Of a DNA stretch of 64,000 nt, positions 49,055 to 58,288 are shown one piece after another (within the stretch, counting starts at the first letter, position 1; every line of letters begins with the position of its first letter). A model generated the notes under the pieces. That model did not search any database. It was not told where the DNA came from and saw only the letters and a list, made by a program, of their open reading frames with translations. A program made the translations under genes and the position numbers. The stretch comes from Rhizobium sp. CSW-27. GTDB taxonomy: Bacteria > Pseudomonadota > Alphaproteobacteria > Rhizobiales > Rhizobiaceae. Location of the stretch: contig NZ_JAHHZO010000010.1 in the NCBI RefSeq assembly GCF_018760785.1, forward strand, positions 62,001 to 126,000, given 5' to 3'.

Positions 49055-49230
49055 CATTGTGTCGCGATTTGGCCCATATTTAGTGGCTTAGGGCCCGAAA
49101 CGGCACAAGCGCACCGCAAAAAAGTTAATTTTTTATGACACAGCCTTCGACCTGCCACGTTTTGGGCCAACACGTGACAAAGGTGCGGCGAAGCACCCGA
49201 TGCCTATGGTCAATCAACTCAGGATTGTTA

Positions 49231-49803
49231 TCAACGACAAAATTCGGAGGCGCCCGGCGTCCATTTTCCGTAGCCGGTGGCGACCAGATTGGCGAGAACG
49301 CGACAGACATATCGCTTCTGGGCGGGGTCGTTATTGGGTCCCGCATGGTAACGCGCTACCGCCATGGTCCAGGTCTCATGCCGGTCATGAAGGTTGCGCA
49401 GGAACTTCGCCGCATATTCCACGTTGCGTTTCGGATCGAACATCTCGTCCGCCGAGCGAAAATTCTCGCCATGGAAATGATGGTTGATCTGCATGCAGCC
49501 GATGTCGATGAGCTTGCGCCCCTCCCGCTCCGCCGCGCGAAAGACCTCCAGCGCGTCCGCCCGGCTGTCCGGGAAATAGGCCTTGCCCTCGATGTTGAGC
49601 GCCCAGGGATAGAGGCTGCCCTTGCGGCCGGTCTCGGTGAGACCGACCGAATAGAGGATGCCTTCGGGAATGCCGTATTTGGCGGCCGCCGACTGGATCT
49701 GCGTTTCACAGGCACCGGGCGCGACGGCAAGGGCCTCAGACGTAGAGATGGTCAGGGCGAGCGCCGCCAGTGCCGGCAGCGCCATGATCCGTCGCAGCTT
49801 CAT
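49231..49803 (-). CDS. Lytic transglycosylase of the motility locus
   Basis: Predicted periplasmic SLT-type muramidase, 190 residues, probably opening peptidoglycan for the rod or motor. The ATG at 49803 begins a signal peptide (MKLRRIMALPALAALALTIS, cleaved near SEALA). The catalytic glutamate lies in ILYSVGLTETGRKG (about 50-63), followed by IGCMQINHHFHG, AKFLRNLHDR and VARYHAGPN, the typical SLT order. The first 68 bases overlap the end of motD. Two cysteine pairs suggest disulphides. Located between motD and rem as in S. meliloti. Confidence 0.85.
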   Translation of the reverse strand: MKLRRIMALPALAALALTISTSEALAVAPGACETQIQSAAAKYGIPEGILYSVGLTETGRKGSLYPWALNIEGKAYFPDSRADALEVFRAAEREGRKLIDIGCMQINHHFHGENFRSADEMFDPKRNVEYAAKFLRNLHDRHETWTMAVARYHAGPNNDPAQKRYVCRVLANLVATGYGKWTPGASEFCR

Positions 49804-51193
49804 TCTCGAACATTCCCGCAGTCGATCCGCCTCCCGGCTGGGAGGATTGTTGTTCACGCCCCGGCTGGCCGCCCTGTCCCTGGCCGGAGCCGGCCGCCGT
49901 CTGCTGCCCCGGCCCGTCCTGCTGCGCCGCCTGCGTCACGGAGGACGAGGGGGCGATGGAAACCGTCACCTGGTCCACGGAGAAGCCCTGGGCGCGCAGC
50001 GCATCGAGGATGCCGCTGCTGTCCTGCGTCAGTTGCTTGTGGGCCGCGCGGGTCTCCACGGTGAGCTGCACGTTCAATTCGTCGCCGACCAGCCGCAGCG
50101 TGGCGGTGACGGTGCCGAGATCGATCGGCGTCATCTGCAGCTTCAGCGTATTGACCACGTTGCCGGTGCTGCTCTGGGCCGCCGCGTTGGACAGCGAGGC
50201 GCCCGGCTGCATGGCGCCAGCCCATTCCGGATCGCCGGACATGGCCGCCGTCAGCGCCGCGCCGTTGACCGACTGGCCGAAGCCGAGGAAGCGGCGGGAA
50301 TCCAGCACCGCGATGGTCTCGGCCTGGCCGGTCGTGGCGCTGCGTGTCTCCACGCTTGCCAGCCCGTCCCTGCCGGTGCCGATGATCATCTCCATGCTCG
50401 CGCCCTTGCCGCGCGACGAGGAGAAGCGGAAGGTCCGCTCATCCGTCGAAAGTGTCTGGCCGCTCGGCAAATCCAGGCTCTGCGGCTCGCCGGACAGTGC
50501 CGCGAGTTCCGCCTCCGCCGCCGAGGCAACCGCCTGGCTGCGGTCCGCTTGCTTGTCTTCGCCGGCCTGACGGCCACTGGCGCGCGTCGCTGCCCCCGCC
50601 TGCCGGCCTGCCAGCGTCGCGTCGGCCTGGCTGGCGCCGGCGAGCATGGACAGAACGCTCGTCAATCCATCGGGCGCCGTACTGGCCTGGACGGTCTCCG
50701 CCGCCTCGCCCTTGCCGCCGTCTGCAGCCTCGGCACTCGCCGTCTCGCCATCGCCCGTGGAGCCTCGCCTTGATACGTCCGTTGCGGCCGCGGTCTTGCC
50801 GATCCTGCTGCGCAGGCCTTCCCGGTCGGCGGCCTTGTCCAGCCCGGCCTCGCTTGCCACGCCACCTGCCGCCTTGCCGGTCTTTGCCTCGGATGACAGG
50901 CCTGCCTGCATGGCGGCCAGCGCCCGCGACCGTGCCAGTGTCGCGGCACTCAGTTCGACCCGTGGTGTGGACCCTGTTTCGTCCGTGTCCGATACGCCGG
51001 TGCCGGCATCGGAATCCGCCTGCGTCTCGCGCCCGGCGCGGTCATCGGCCGCGCGGCGGCTGCCCTGCTCCAGGCTCTCGAGGGCACTGCCGAAGCCTCC
51101 CTCGCCACCCTCCGACCGTGCGCCCGAGGAAATTCTGGACGCGGATGTGGGATCGCCGGCCGCAGCCCGCGTCGGTACATCAACAGCAACCAT
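49736..51193 (-). CDS. motD: Hook-length control protein MotD/FliK
   Basis: 485 residues. First named MotD in S. meliloti and later recognised as FliK, the exported ruler that switches secretion from hook to filament. The N-terminal two-thirds is low-complexity, rich in Ala, Gly, Ser and charged residues. The C-terminal FliK domain (about 350-430) includes LKLQMTPIDLGTVTATLRLV and DELNVQLTVETRAAHKQLTQ. A glutamine/glycine-rich tail follows. Starts four bases after motC. Confidence 0.88.
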   Translation of the reverse strand: MVAVDVPTRAAAGDPTSASRISSGARSEGGEGGFGSALESLEQGSRRAADDRAGRETQADSDAGTGVSDTDETGSTPRVELSAATLARSRALAAMQAGLSSEAKTGKAAGGVASEAGLDKAADREGLRSRIGKTAAATDVSRRGSTGDGETASAEAADGGKGEAAETVQASTAPDGLTSVLSMLAGASQADATLAGRQAGAATRASGRQAGEDKQADRSQAVASAAEAELAALSGEPQSLDLPSGQTLSTDERTFRFSSSRGKGASMEMIIGTGRDGLASVETRSATTGQAETIAVLDSRRFLGFGQSVNGAALTAAMSGDPEWAGAMQPGASLSNAAAQSSTGNVVNTLKLQMTPIDLGTVTATLRLVGDELNVQLTVETRAAHKQLTQDSSGILDALRAQGFSVDQVTVSIAPSSSVTQAAQQDGPGQQTAAGSGQGQGGQPGREQQSSQPGGGSTAGMFENEAATDHGAAGTGGARPDHLYV

Positions 51194-51197
51194 GAAA

Positions 51198-52472
51198 TCA
51201 GTTCTCCTCCTTCAACAGATCGTCGATGGCATTCAGCGTCGAACGGCCCCTATCGACATAGGTCTGGAAGTCTGGATCGAGCTTCTGAGCGCCTGCCCTG
51301 GCCGAAGACCCCGGGGCAGCGGCTTGTCCGGCCTTGTCATCGCCGGAGACGGCGGAGACGGTTTCTCCGCTGATGTCATTCTTCACGGTGCCTGAGTCGT
51401 CTTGCCCGAAGCTTTCGGCAACGGGGGGCCGCAGCACCTCCTCCACGACACGCTGGGCCGCAGCCCTCAGCGCCCGGTCCTCCGGGGTGAGTGCGGCATC
51501 CGGAATCTGGGACAGGATGCGGGCCGCATCCTGCGCCTTTCCGTCCGGCAGCTTGGCGACGCCGCCAAACAGCCGCGCCAGCGTCTCGTCACGGGCCGGC
51601 AGGTCCTTGCCCCGTTCCGCCGCCCGCTGCGCGGCATGGCGAGCCAGTTCGTTCTTGCCTGCAATCGTCGCCTCGCGCGCGATGCGCAGATAGATCTCGC
51701 GGCTGCGGTCGTCGTTCATCACCTCCAGCGTCCCGTCGATATCCTCCACATGGATCGTGCCGAAATGGGCAACCACCAGCCGCACGAAAAGATCGGCGAA
51801 CTGGCTGGCATAAGGGGAAAAGACGAAGCGCCGTGCATACTGGCGCGCGTAGAAAAGCGCCTTCTCGGGCAGGTCCGCTTCCACGGCAATCGCCACGGAC
51901 CGCCGCAGCGCCGCCTCCTCGACGATCGTGCCCGGTGCCGTCAGCCGTGCCCAGTCGTAAAAGGACAGGGCCTCGGTCGGGCTCTTGGTCACCGTGACAT
52001 TGCCGGCGACGAGCGCGAGATAGGGGCCGATCCGCTGGTTGCGATATTCCGGCACCATCTTCGAGAGGCTGTTGGCGGCCAGCATGCCCTTGCCGGCCAG
52101 ATACTTGCGCAGCGCATCGGCAACGCGCGTATCGAAATTGCCGGAGACATCCTTCGCAACCAAGAATTCGAGCGTCGCCGGATTGCCGCCGCTCATCGCA
52201 TAGATCAGCGCGGCATCGACATTGCGCGGATCGTCGAAGGCCGACGGATTGATCGTGCGCAGCCGCTTGTCGAGCGCCGAAAGCATGAAGCGCTGCATCT
52301 CGGCGGCGGAGTGATCGCCCATCACCACCGTATCCTGCACGAACTGCAGCGAGCGCAGCATCTGATAGGGCTCAAGGCCTTCCGCCTGCTGCTGCTGTGC
52401 CAGACCGGACTGCACCCAGAACGCGGCAAGCGCGCCAGCAAGCAGGAAGGTCGATGTCCTCTTTCGCCGCAT
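51198..52472 (-). CDS. motC: Periplasmic motility protein MotC
   Basis: Periplasmic partner of MotB needed for motor function, found only in rhizobia and relatives. 424 residues; signal peptide at 1-25 (TSTFLLAGALAAFWVQSGLA). The body is helical: YQMLRSLQFVQDTVVMGDHS, DPRNVDAALIYAMSGGNPAT, and repeated helical pairs up to about 330, then a disordered linker and final helix. Two bases after motB and four before motD. Confidence 0.92.
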   Translation of the reverse strand: MRRKRTSTFLLAGALAAFWVQSGLAQQQQAEGLEPYQMLRSLQFVQDTVVMGDHSAAEMQRFMLSALDKRLRTINPSAFDDPRNVDAALIYAMSGGNPATLEFLVAKDVSGNFDTRVADALRKYLAGKGMLAANSLSKMVPEYRNQRIGPYLALVAGNVTVTKSPTEALSFYDWARLTAPGTIVEEAALRRSVAIAVEADLPEKALFYARQYARRFVFSPYASQFADLFVRLVVAHFGTIHVEDIDGTLEVMNDDRSREIYLRIAREATIAGKNELARHAAQRAAERGKDLPARDETLARLFGGVAKLPDGKAQDAARILSQIPDAALTPEDRALRAAAQRVVEEVLRPPVAESFGQDDSGTVKNDISGETVSAVSGDDKAGQAAAPGSSARAGAQKLDPDFQTYVDRGRSTLNAIDDLLKEEN

Positions 52473-52474
52473 CG

Positions 52475-53860
52475 TCAGGCCTTGCCATCCTCGAGCAGAA
52501 TTTCGATGCGCCGGTTCCGGTCGGCAAGCGGATCATCGGGAACCTGCAGGCGACGATCGGCAAAACCGGAAATCTGCTTCACCCGCGTCTCCTCGAGCCC
52601 GCCCTTCACCAGCATGAAATAGGCACTGTGCGCCCTCGCCGCCGAGAGGCGCCAGTTGTCGTTGCCGGTATCGCGGAACTGACGGCCATCGGTATGGCCG
52701 CGGATGACGACATCGCCCTGGCGCTGCTTCAGCAGCGCGCCGATCTTTTCCATCGCCAGCACCATCTCCCGCCGCGGTACCGCCGATCCGATGTTGAACA
52801 TCGGCGTTTCGCTCTGGTCGGAAAGGGTGATCAGCACGCCGCCCTCGGCCGGCGTGACGATGAGGCCCTCGGCAAGCTTGCCGGACACACCGGCGATCTG
52901 GTTCTCGATCGCCTGGCGCAGTTCGTCGGCCTCCTTCTGGCGATCCGCAAGCGTCGGAGGCGCGCTGCCGTCCGGCTGCGGATCGATGTCGGCCGGATCG
53001 GGGCGTGGCCGGGGAATGGCAAGCGCAAGCTGCGCCGGGGTCGGCTTGGCCGGATCGCCGGCCGGAGCGGCGGGCGCCGCGTCGGAAGGCGCATCCGCCG
53101 GGGCGTCGGCGGGCGCGCCAGCCCGGTTTGGCGGCTGCGCCGGCGAAGCCGCCGCGGGCTGGACGGCCGCCATCTGTTCGGGCGGCGTCGGCGGCAGCAT
53201 TTCGGCCACAGAATCCTGGGCCGCCTGCTCTGCGGGCGCGGCCGGCGAAGGGGCCGCATCCGCCCGCTCCTTGCCGTCGGACCGCTTCGTTTCGATCTGC
53301 TGGGTCCAGAAATCCGGGTCGAACGGATCGCGGAAGGCCTCGCCCCCCTCGGCGCCGGTGGCCGGACCCGAATTGTTGGCGCCGCCGTCGCCCTTGGCAC
53401 TGACATTTGCCTGCTGCCCGACCTCCTGGGCTATCTCGGCAAGCACCGAATAGGGGTTCTGGAAAAAGTCCGCTTCCGAGTAATTGGTCTCGTCGCCGGA
53501 ACTGGACGTCTGGTCCTCGCCGGTCGCGGCCGCGGAGCCGACCTTGTCCGCGTCCGCCTTTACCTGGGAGCGCTCGCGCTTTTCCTGCCCGTCGGAGGAT
53601 TCCACCGGTTTCTGCAGGCCCTTCTTGGCCGGCGTCTCGTCGGAAAGCTTGATCGGGTTGAAGTAGCTGGCCACCGAGGCCTTGGTTTCCTCGTTGGAAG
53701 CATTGACCAGCCACATCACGAGGAAGAAGGCCATCATCGCCGTCATGAAGTCGGCATAGGCGATCTTCCAGGCGCCGCCATGCGCACCACCGTGGCCGCC
53801 GCCATGCTTCTTGACGATGATGATTTCATTCTTGCCGTGATGATGGTTCTGCTCGCTCAT
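52475..53860 (-). CDS. motB: Flagellar stator protein MotB
   Basis: Anchors the stator to peptidoglycan and conducts protons with MotA (not in the window). 461 residues. The N-terminus is histidine- and glycine-rich ([20 protein letters not shown]); the helix at about 30-53 contains the proton-path aspartate in [21 protein letters not shown] disordered proline/alanine linker of about 240 residues is far longer than in E. coli MotB. The OmpA-like domain (about 310-455) has [13 protein letters not shown] and [15 protein letters not shown]. The start overlaps the previous gene as ATGA. Confidence 0.95.
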   Translation of the reverse strand: MSEQNHHHGKNEIIIVKKHGGGHGGAHGGAWKIAYADFMTAMMAFFLVMWLVNASNEETKASVASYFNPIKLSDETPAKKGLQKPVESSDGQEKRERSQVKADADKVGSAAATGEDQTSSSGDETNYSEADFFQNPYSVLAEIAQEVGQQANVSAKGDGGANNSGPATGAEGGEAFRDPFDPDFWTQQIETKRSDGKERADAAPSPAAPAEQAAQDSVAEMLPPTPPEQMAAVQPAAASPAQPPNRAGAPADAPADAPSDAAPAAPAGDPAKPTPAQLALAIPRPRPDPADIDPQPDGSAPPTLADRQKEADELRQAIENQIAGVSGKLAEGLIVTPAEGGVLITLSDQSETPMFNIGSAVPRREMVLAMEKIGALLKQRQGDVVIRGHTDGRQFRDTGNDNWRLSAARAHSAYFMLVKGGLEETRVKQISGFADRRLQVPDDPLADRNRRIEILLEDGKA

Positions 53861-54504
53861 GCCAGCACCTTCTTCAGGCTGGCCGCCCAGGCGGACAGAC
53901 GCGTGACGAGCACGCTGTCATCGAGATCGACGGCGATGTCGAGATCGGCCGCCGGCTGGTGGCGAAGCGCCGGAGCATCCTCTCCAAGCGCCAGCTTCAG
54001 CCGCTCGAAAAGATCGGCGGGACCATGCACCGCAAGCTCCGCCGCATGGCCGGCACCGAGCGACTGGCGAATGACCTCGGCAAGATCGGCAACCGCCTTG
54101 GCCGCCAGTGCCTCGGTGATCACCGGCGCGAGCACCTCGGCCACCTGGTTGGACAGCGAGACGCCGAGGCTTTCCGCCATCCTGCGGTATCCCTCCGCCA
54201 CCCGCAGCGCGGCAGCCTCTTCGAGCTGGCGACGCAGGGCGGCGAGTTCCTCGGCATGACGGGCCTCCATCTCGGCCCGGTCGGCCTCGCGAAGAGCCTG
54301 GATCTCCTGCCGGCCGGCCTCCTCCCCTTCCGCCCGTGCCGCGGCGCGCTCGGCATCGATGTCGATCTCCGGCTCCGGCGGAAAGGCATCGAAGGAGAAC
54401 GAGGGCGCGGCCGCATCCTCCATCAGGCTTTCGGACAGGATCGGCGGCGCGGGCGGCTGCACCGCGCCGAAATCCTTCAGGTAGCGTGCAAGCATCGCGC
54501 TCAT
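53857..54504 (-). CDS. FliH-like coiled-coil protein between flagellins and motB
   Basis: 215 residues from the ATG at 54504, with AGGAAGGA upstream. A variable proline-rich N-terminus (about 1-45), a charged coiled coil ([20 protein letters not shown] onward, about 65-115) and a compact C-terminal domain ([20 protein letters not shown] to the end). This architecture is that of FliH, which regulates the export ATPase FliI. Its place immediately before motB, overlapping it by ATGA, is unusual for fliH. Homologues sit here in other rhizobia; the function is inferred. Confidence 0.6.
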   Translation of the reverse strand: MSAMLARYLKDFGAVQPPAPPILSESLMEDAAAPSFSFDAFPPEPEIDIDAERAAARAEGEEAGRQEIQALREADRAEMEARHAEELAALRRQLEEAAALRVAEGYRRMAESLGVSLSNQVAEVLAPVITEALAAKAVADLAEVIRQSLGAGHAAELAVHGPADLFERLKLALGEDAPALRHQPAADLDIAVDLDDSVLVTRLSAWAASLKKVLA

Positions 54505-54703
54505 CGGCCGGTTCCTTCCTGGGAAGAGGCGTTGCGGGCTGTCGGGCAGGTTCCGGCGCACCGGCCGCCGCTGAAGGATGCAAATTTCGCCAACGCAATC
54601 ATGACACTGTCCCGTTTGGAATACCGGCGCACTCAGCCAGTTTTTAGACAAAGAGCGTGAATATATTGGAACCTTAGGCAGCCAAACTTGCGCGAAAATG
54701 AAG

Positions 54704-54740
54704 ATGCCGGACCGCGACCGGGCAAGTCGCGATCCGGCAT
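54704..54740 (-). terminator. Terminator after the third flagellin
   Basis: An 8+6 bp stem with one internal mismatch and a 7-base loop (arms 54704-54718 and 54726-54740), with CATTTT following on the transcribed strand. It separates the flagellin from the FliH-like/mot operon. Confidence 0.7.
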
Positions 54741-54785
54741 TGCCGCGCCGATGACCAGCGGCGCGACCGGGATGGGGCCAGAAGC

Positions 54786-55754
54786 TTACTGCTGGAAGAG
54801 CTGGAGGATGTTCTGGGCGTTGGTATTGGCGATGGAAAGCGCCTGGATACCCAGCTGCTGCTGCGTCTGCAGCGCCTTGAGGCGTGTCGATTCCTCGTTC
54901 ATGTCGGCATCGACGAGGCGGCCGACACCCTTGTCGATCACGTCCATCAGCGTGGAGACGAACTCGTCCTGCATGTCGATGCGGCTGGTAATGGCGCCGA
55001 GCGTCGACGCAGAATCGGTCAGCGACTGCAGCATCGCTTCGACCGCGCTCAGCATGCCGGACAGCTGGTCGGTGGTGGTGGTGTTGTCGATCGAGATCTC
55101 GGCGCCCGTCCCCATCAGGGTCGAACTGGCATCCAGCAGATAGTAATAGGCGGTGGTGGTGCCGGCCGTGCCGTTCGGCTGCGTCACCGCCCAGTCCTTC
55201 GTCAGAAGACCGCGGCCGGCGCTGTAGGTATCGATCATCACCGACCCGGCCGCATCATATTCCAGCGTCGTCAGCGAGACGGCGCCATCGGCCGAGCGGT
55301 TGAAGGAGGCGACGATATTCTTGGTGGTCGCGGCGGCTGTCGCGGAATTGTAGAGCCAGTTCTCGCCGGAGAACGATGCCGATTCGGCAATCGAGGCGAG
55401 CTGGTTCTTGAGCTCGGTCAGTTCCTTGTTGATCTTGGTCTTGTCGACGCCCGGCTCGGAAGCCGCCACGATCTTGCTCTTGATGTCGTCGACCACCGAA
55501 ATCGCCGATTCCAGACCGGTATAGGCTGTGTCCGTCTTGGCGGCGCCGAGACCGAGGGCGTCCTGAACGGTGGACAGCGCCTTGTTGTCGGACCGCATGG
55601 TGGTGGCAATCGACCAGTAGGCCGCGTTGTCCGCCGCGGTTTCGACACGGTAGCCGGAGGAGATCCGGTTCTGGACCGTTTCCATGTCCTGGTTGATGGC
55701 GCGCAAGGTCTGGAGCGCGGCAAGCGCTCCGGTATTGGTGATAATGCTGGTCAT
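54786..55754 (-). CDS. Flagellin (third of the tandem set, divergent)
   Basis: Filament subunit, 322 residues, consisting mainly of D0/D1 as in other rhizobia. N-terminal ISSGYRVETAADNAAYWSIA and C-terminal STRLKALQTQQQLGIQALSI with NTNAQNILQLFQQ are the conserved axial helices. The centre (about 135-215) differs strongly from the other two copies and contains a short insertion. It has its own terminator and a leader hairpin, so it is a single-gene transcript. Rhizobial names (flaA-D) cannot be assigned with confidence. Confidence 0.95.
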   Translation of the reverse strand: MTSIITNTGALAALQTLRAINQDMETVQNRISSGYRVETAADNAAYWSIATTMRSDNKALSTVQDALGLGAAKTDTAYTGLESAISVVDDIKSKIVAASEPGVDKTKINKELTELKNQLASIAESASFSGENWLYNSATAAATTKNIVASFNRSADGAVSLTTLEYDAAGSVMIDTYSAGRGLLTKDWAVTQPNGTAGTTTAYYYLLDASSTLMGTGAEISIDNTTTTDQLSGMLSAVEAMLQSLTDSASTLGAITSRIDMQDEFVSTLMDVIDKGVGRLVDADMNEESTRLKALQTQQQLGIQALSIANTNAQNILQLFQQ

Positions 55755-55778
55755 TGAGGACTGCCCCTGACAATTGAC

Positions 55779-55804
55779 GGGACATACCGGAGGCTCGACC
55801 GGTA
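55779..55804 (-). promoter_or_regulatory. Flagellin leader element, copy 3
   Basis: Plus-strand GGGACATACCGG at 55779-55790, with TACCGG (55785-55790) forming an inverted repeat with CCGGTA (55799-55804). It ends 25 bases from the start codon, thus probably in the 5' leader. Shared with the other two flagellins. The rest of the 292-base gap (55755-56046) holds a CtrA-like near match (GTTAA-N7-TAAA, 55922-55937) and the terminator of the next flagellin. Confidence 0.55.
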
Positions 55805-55986
55805 ACGCACGGGCGCATCATGCTCGCTGACCGGAGATCATTGCCCTGTTGGTCAGCTCGGCGTTCTTAAGCGGTGATTCATGCGTATATGGTTAACAAC
55901 ATATGAACACAAGAACCAATCGTTAAGACATAGTAAAAACGCCGAAGCCTGCGCCAGGCTGGATTGAAGCCTTCCCCACAACGGAA

Positions 55987-56009
55987 AAGGCCGCGCGGGG
56001 CGCGGCCTT
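55987..56009 (-). terminator. Terminator after the second flagellin
   Basis: AAGGCCGCGC at 55987-55996 pairs with 56000-56009 around a 3-base loop; TTCC follows on the transcribed strand. A 10-bp GC-rich stem. Confidence 0.75.
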
Positions 56010-56046
56010 GGTGATCGAGGCAAGAAGAATATCTGCTGCGTCAGTC

Positions 56047-56982
56047 TTACTGGAAGAGCTGGAGGATGTTCTGCGTGCTGGAATTGGCGATCGAGAGCGC
56101 CTGGATGCCGAGCTGCTGCTGGGTCTGCAGCGCCTTGAGGCGGGTCGACTCTTCGTTCATGTCGGCGTCCACCAGCTTGCCGACGCCCGTGTCGATCGAG
56201 TCGATCAGGTCGGCGACGAAGGTGTTCTGCATGTCGATGCGGCTGTTGATCGCGCCGACGTCCGCAGCGGCGTCCGTCATGTCCTGCAGAACCTTGTCCA
56301 CGGCCTTGAGGGCTTCGGTCAGGTCGTTGGTGGTAACGTCCAGCGTCAGGACCGAGAAGGAGGTCGTGGCGGTGGAGCCGGCATCGGTGGTGTATTCGAT
56401 GTTCGAGGACAGCAGGCCACGGCCGACGGAGGTGACGTAGTTGCTGGAGGAGTCAACTTCGATCAGCGAGGAGTTGCTGGTGTCGTAGGTCAGCGTGGTC
56501 AGGCTGACATTGCCGGATGCATCGCGGTTGAACGAGCCGACGATGGCCTGCGTGCCGGCACCGGCGGACGCCGTGTGATAGACCCAGTTTTCGCCCGAGA
56601 AGGAGGCCGACTTGGAGATCGACACCAGCTGATCCTGGAGCTGGTCGATTTCCTTCTGGATCTTGGCCTTGTCGACGCCCGGTTCGGAAGCGGCAGTGAT
56701 CTTGGACTTGATCTCGTCGACGACGTTGATCGAGTTTTCGAGAGCGGTGTAGGCGACGTCCGTGGTGGCGGCACCGAGACCAAGCGCGTCCTGTACGGTC
56801 GACAGGGCCTTGTTGTCCGAACGCATCGTGGTGGCGATGGACCAGTAGGCGGCGTTGTCAGAGGCAGTCTCGATCTTGTAACCCGACGAAATGCGGCTCT
56901 GCGTGGTCGCCATGTCGCTGTTGATCGAACGAAGGGTGGAGAGAGCTGCGATCGCAGCGGTGTTGGTCAGAATGCTCGTCAT
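56047..56982 (-). CDS. Flagellin (second of the tandem set)
   Basis: Filament subunit of 311 residues, near-identical to the first copy (about 92% by eye, no gaps). It has SRISSGYKIETASDNAAYWS at the N-terminus and ALQTQQQLGIQALSIANSST at the C-terminus. A long central DNA stretch is base-for-base the same as the neighbour, suggesting recent duplication or gene conversion. Monocistronic, with its own leader element and terminator. Confidence 0.96.
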   Translation of the reverse strand: MTSILTNTAAIAALSTLRSINSDMATTQSRISSGYKIETASDNAAYWSIATTMRSDNKALSTVQDALGLGAATTDVAYTALENSINVVDEIKSKITAASEPGVDKAKIQKEIDQLQDQLVSISKSASFSGENWVYHTASAGAGTQAIVGSFNRDASGNVSLTTLTYDTSNSSLIEVDSSSNYVTSVGRGLLSSNIEYTTDAGSTATTSFSVLTLDVTTNDLTEALKAVDKVLQDMTDAAADVGAINSRIDMQNTFVADLIDSIDTGVGKLVDADMNEESTRLKALQTQQQLGIQALSIANSSTQNILQLFQ

Positions 56983-57015
56983 AGAAAGTGCCCCTTATTG
57001 CGGACGAATGGTTCA

Positions 57016-57040
57016 GGGACATTCCGGTTTCTCTCCGGCA
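57016..57040 (-). promoter_or_regulatory. Flagellin leader element, copy 2
   Basis: GGGACATTCCGG at 57016-57027, followed by a second CCGG at 57035-57038, allows a short CCGG/CCGG stem with a 7-base loop, 33 bases from the start codon. The remaining 56983-57315 gap contains two GTTAAC hexamers near 57107-57130 and the terminator of the first flagellin; no gene. Confidence 0.5.
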
Positions 57041-57255
57041 AGAGGTGGTGTGCTTCATGCCCGTCTCAGCTGAAACCAGCAGCGAGACGCACCGCTTGAG
57101 TGAGATCAGTTAACCCTAACGTAGTTAACGAAGGGTAAAGCTGGAGCACGATTTCTTTAACATTGCCGCAAAGGCGCAGAGCGGGACAAGGCTGGCGGCG
57201 GGGCGGAGACGACGACGGTCTGCGATGCACCTTGGCAGACCCTTCAAAACGAAAA

Positions 57256-57281
57256 GATCGCGCCCCTTGCGGGGCGCGATC
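57256..57281 (-). terminator. Terminator after the first flagellin
   Basis: GATCGCGCCCC at 57256-57266 pairs perfectly with 57271-57281 around a TTGC loop; TTTTCG follows on the transcribed strand. A classic intrinsic terminator. Confidence 0.9.
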
Positions 57282-57315
57282 CATGATCGGATTTCCGGTT
57301 GGCGCTGTGCGACGA

Positions 57316-58251
57316 TTAACGGAAGAGCGACAGAACGTTCTGCGAGTCGCTGTTGGCGATCGAGAGCGCCTGGATGCCGAGCTGCTGCTGGGTCTGCAGC
57401 GCCTTGAGGCGGGTCGACTCTTCGTTCATGTCGGCGTCCACCAGCTTGCCGACGCCCGTGTCGATCGAGTCCATCAGGTCGGACACGAATTCGTCCTGCA
57501 TGTCGATGCGGCTGTTGAGGGCACCGACGTCCGCAGCGGCGTCCGTCATGTCCTGCAGAACCTTGTCGACGGCCTTGAGGGCTACGGTCAGGTCGTTGGT
57601 GGTAACGTCCAGCGTCAGGACCGAGAAGGAGGTCGTGGCGGTGGAGCCGGCATCGGTGGTGTATTCGATGTTCGAGGACAGCAGACCCTTACCGACGGAG
57701 GTGACGTAGTTGCTGGAGGAGTCAACTTCGATCAGCGAGGAGTTGTTGGTGTCGTAGGTCAGCGTGGTCAGGCTGACATTGCCGTCGCCGTCACGGTTGA
57801 ACGAGCCGACGATGGCCTGCGTGCCGGCACCGGCGGACGCCGTGTGATAGACCCAGTTTTCGCCCGAGAAGGAAGCCGACTTGGCGATCGACACCAGCTG
57901 GTCCTGGAGCTGGTCGATTTCCTTCTGGATCTTTTCCTTGTCGACGCCCGGTTCGGAAGCGGCGGTGATCTTGGACTTGATTTCATCGACAACGCTGATG
58001 GAGCTTTCCAGAGCGGTGTAGGCGACGTCCGTGGTGGCGGCACCGAGACCAAGCGCGTCCTGAACGGTCGACAGGGCCTTGTTGTCCGAACGCATCGTGG
58101 TGGCGATGGACCAGTAGGCAGCGTTGTCGGCAGCGGTTTCGACCTTGTAACCCGACGAGATGCGGTTCTGCGTCGTTTCCATGTCGCTGCTGATCGAACG
58201 CAGGGTGGAGAGAGCTGCGATCGCAGCAGTGTTGGTCAGAATGCTGGTCAT
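57316..58251 (-). CDS. Flagellin (first of the tandem set)
   Basis: Filament subunit of 311 residues. It has MTSILTNTAAIAALSTLRSI and NRISSGYKVETAADNAAYWS at the N-terminus, and ALQTQQQLGIQALSIANSDS at the C-terminus, ending NVLSLFR rather than NILQLFQ as in copy 2. It is closest to the divergent glycan island, its start facing the OGT-like gene across 317 bases. Monocistronic with leader element and strong terminator; as the outermost copy it may be the principal flagellin, but expression level cannot be read from sequence. Confidence 0.96.
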   Translation of the reverse strand: MTSILTNTAAIAALSTLRSISSDMETTQNRISSGYKVETAADNAAYWSIATTMRSDNKALSTVQDALGLGAATTDVAYTALESSISVVDEIKSKITAASEPGVDKEKIQKEIDQLQDQLVSIAKSASFSGENWVYHTASAGAGTQAIVGSFNRDGDGNVSLTTLTYDTNNSSLIEVDSSSNYVTSVGKGLLSSNIEYTTDAGSTATTSFSVLTLDVTTNDLTVALKAVDKVLQDMTDAAADVGALNSRIDMQDEFVSDLMDSIDTGVGKLVDADMNEESTRLKALQTQQQLGIQALSIANSDSQNVLSLFR

Positions 58252-58288
58252 TGTGAATTTAGTCCCTTGTTAGACGGATTACTTTTGG

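Noticed and set aside
57107-57130. CtrA site upstream of the second flagellin (two GTTAAC hexamers)
   Set aside because: The spacing between TTAA units is 11 bases, not 7, so it does not fit the consensus.
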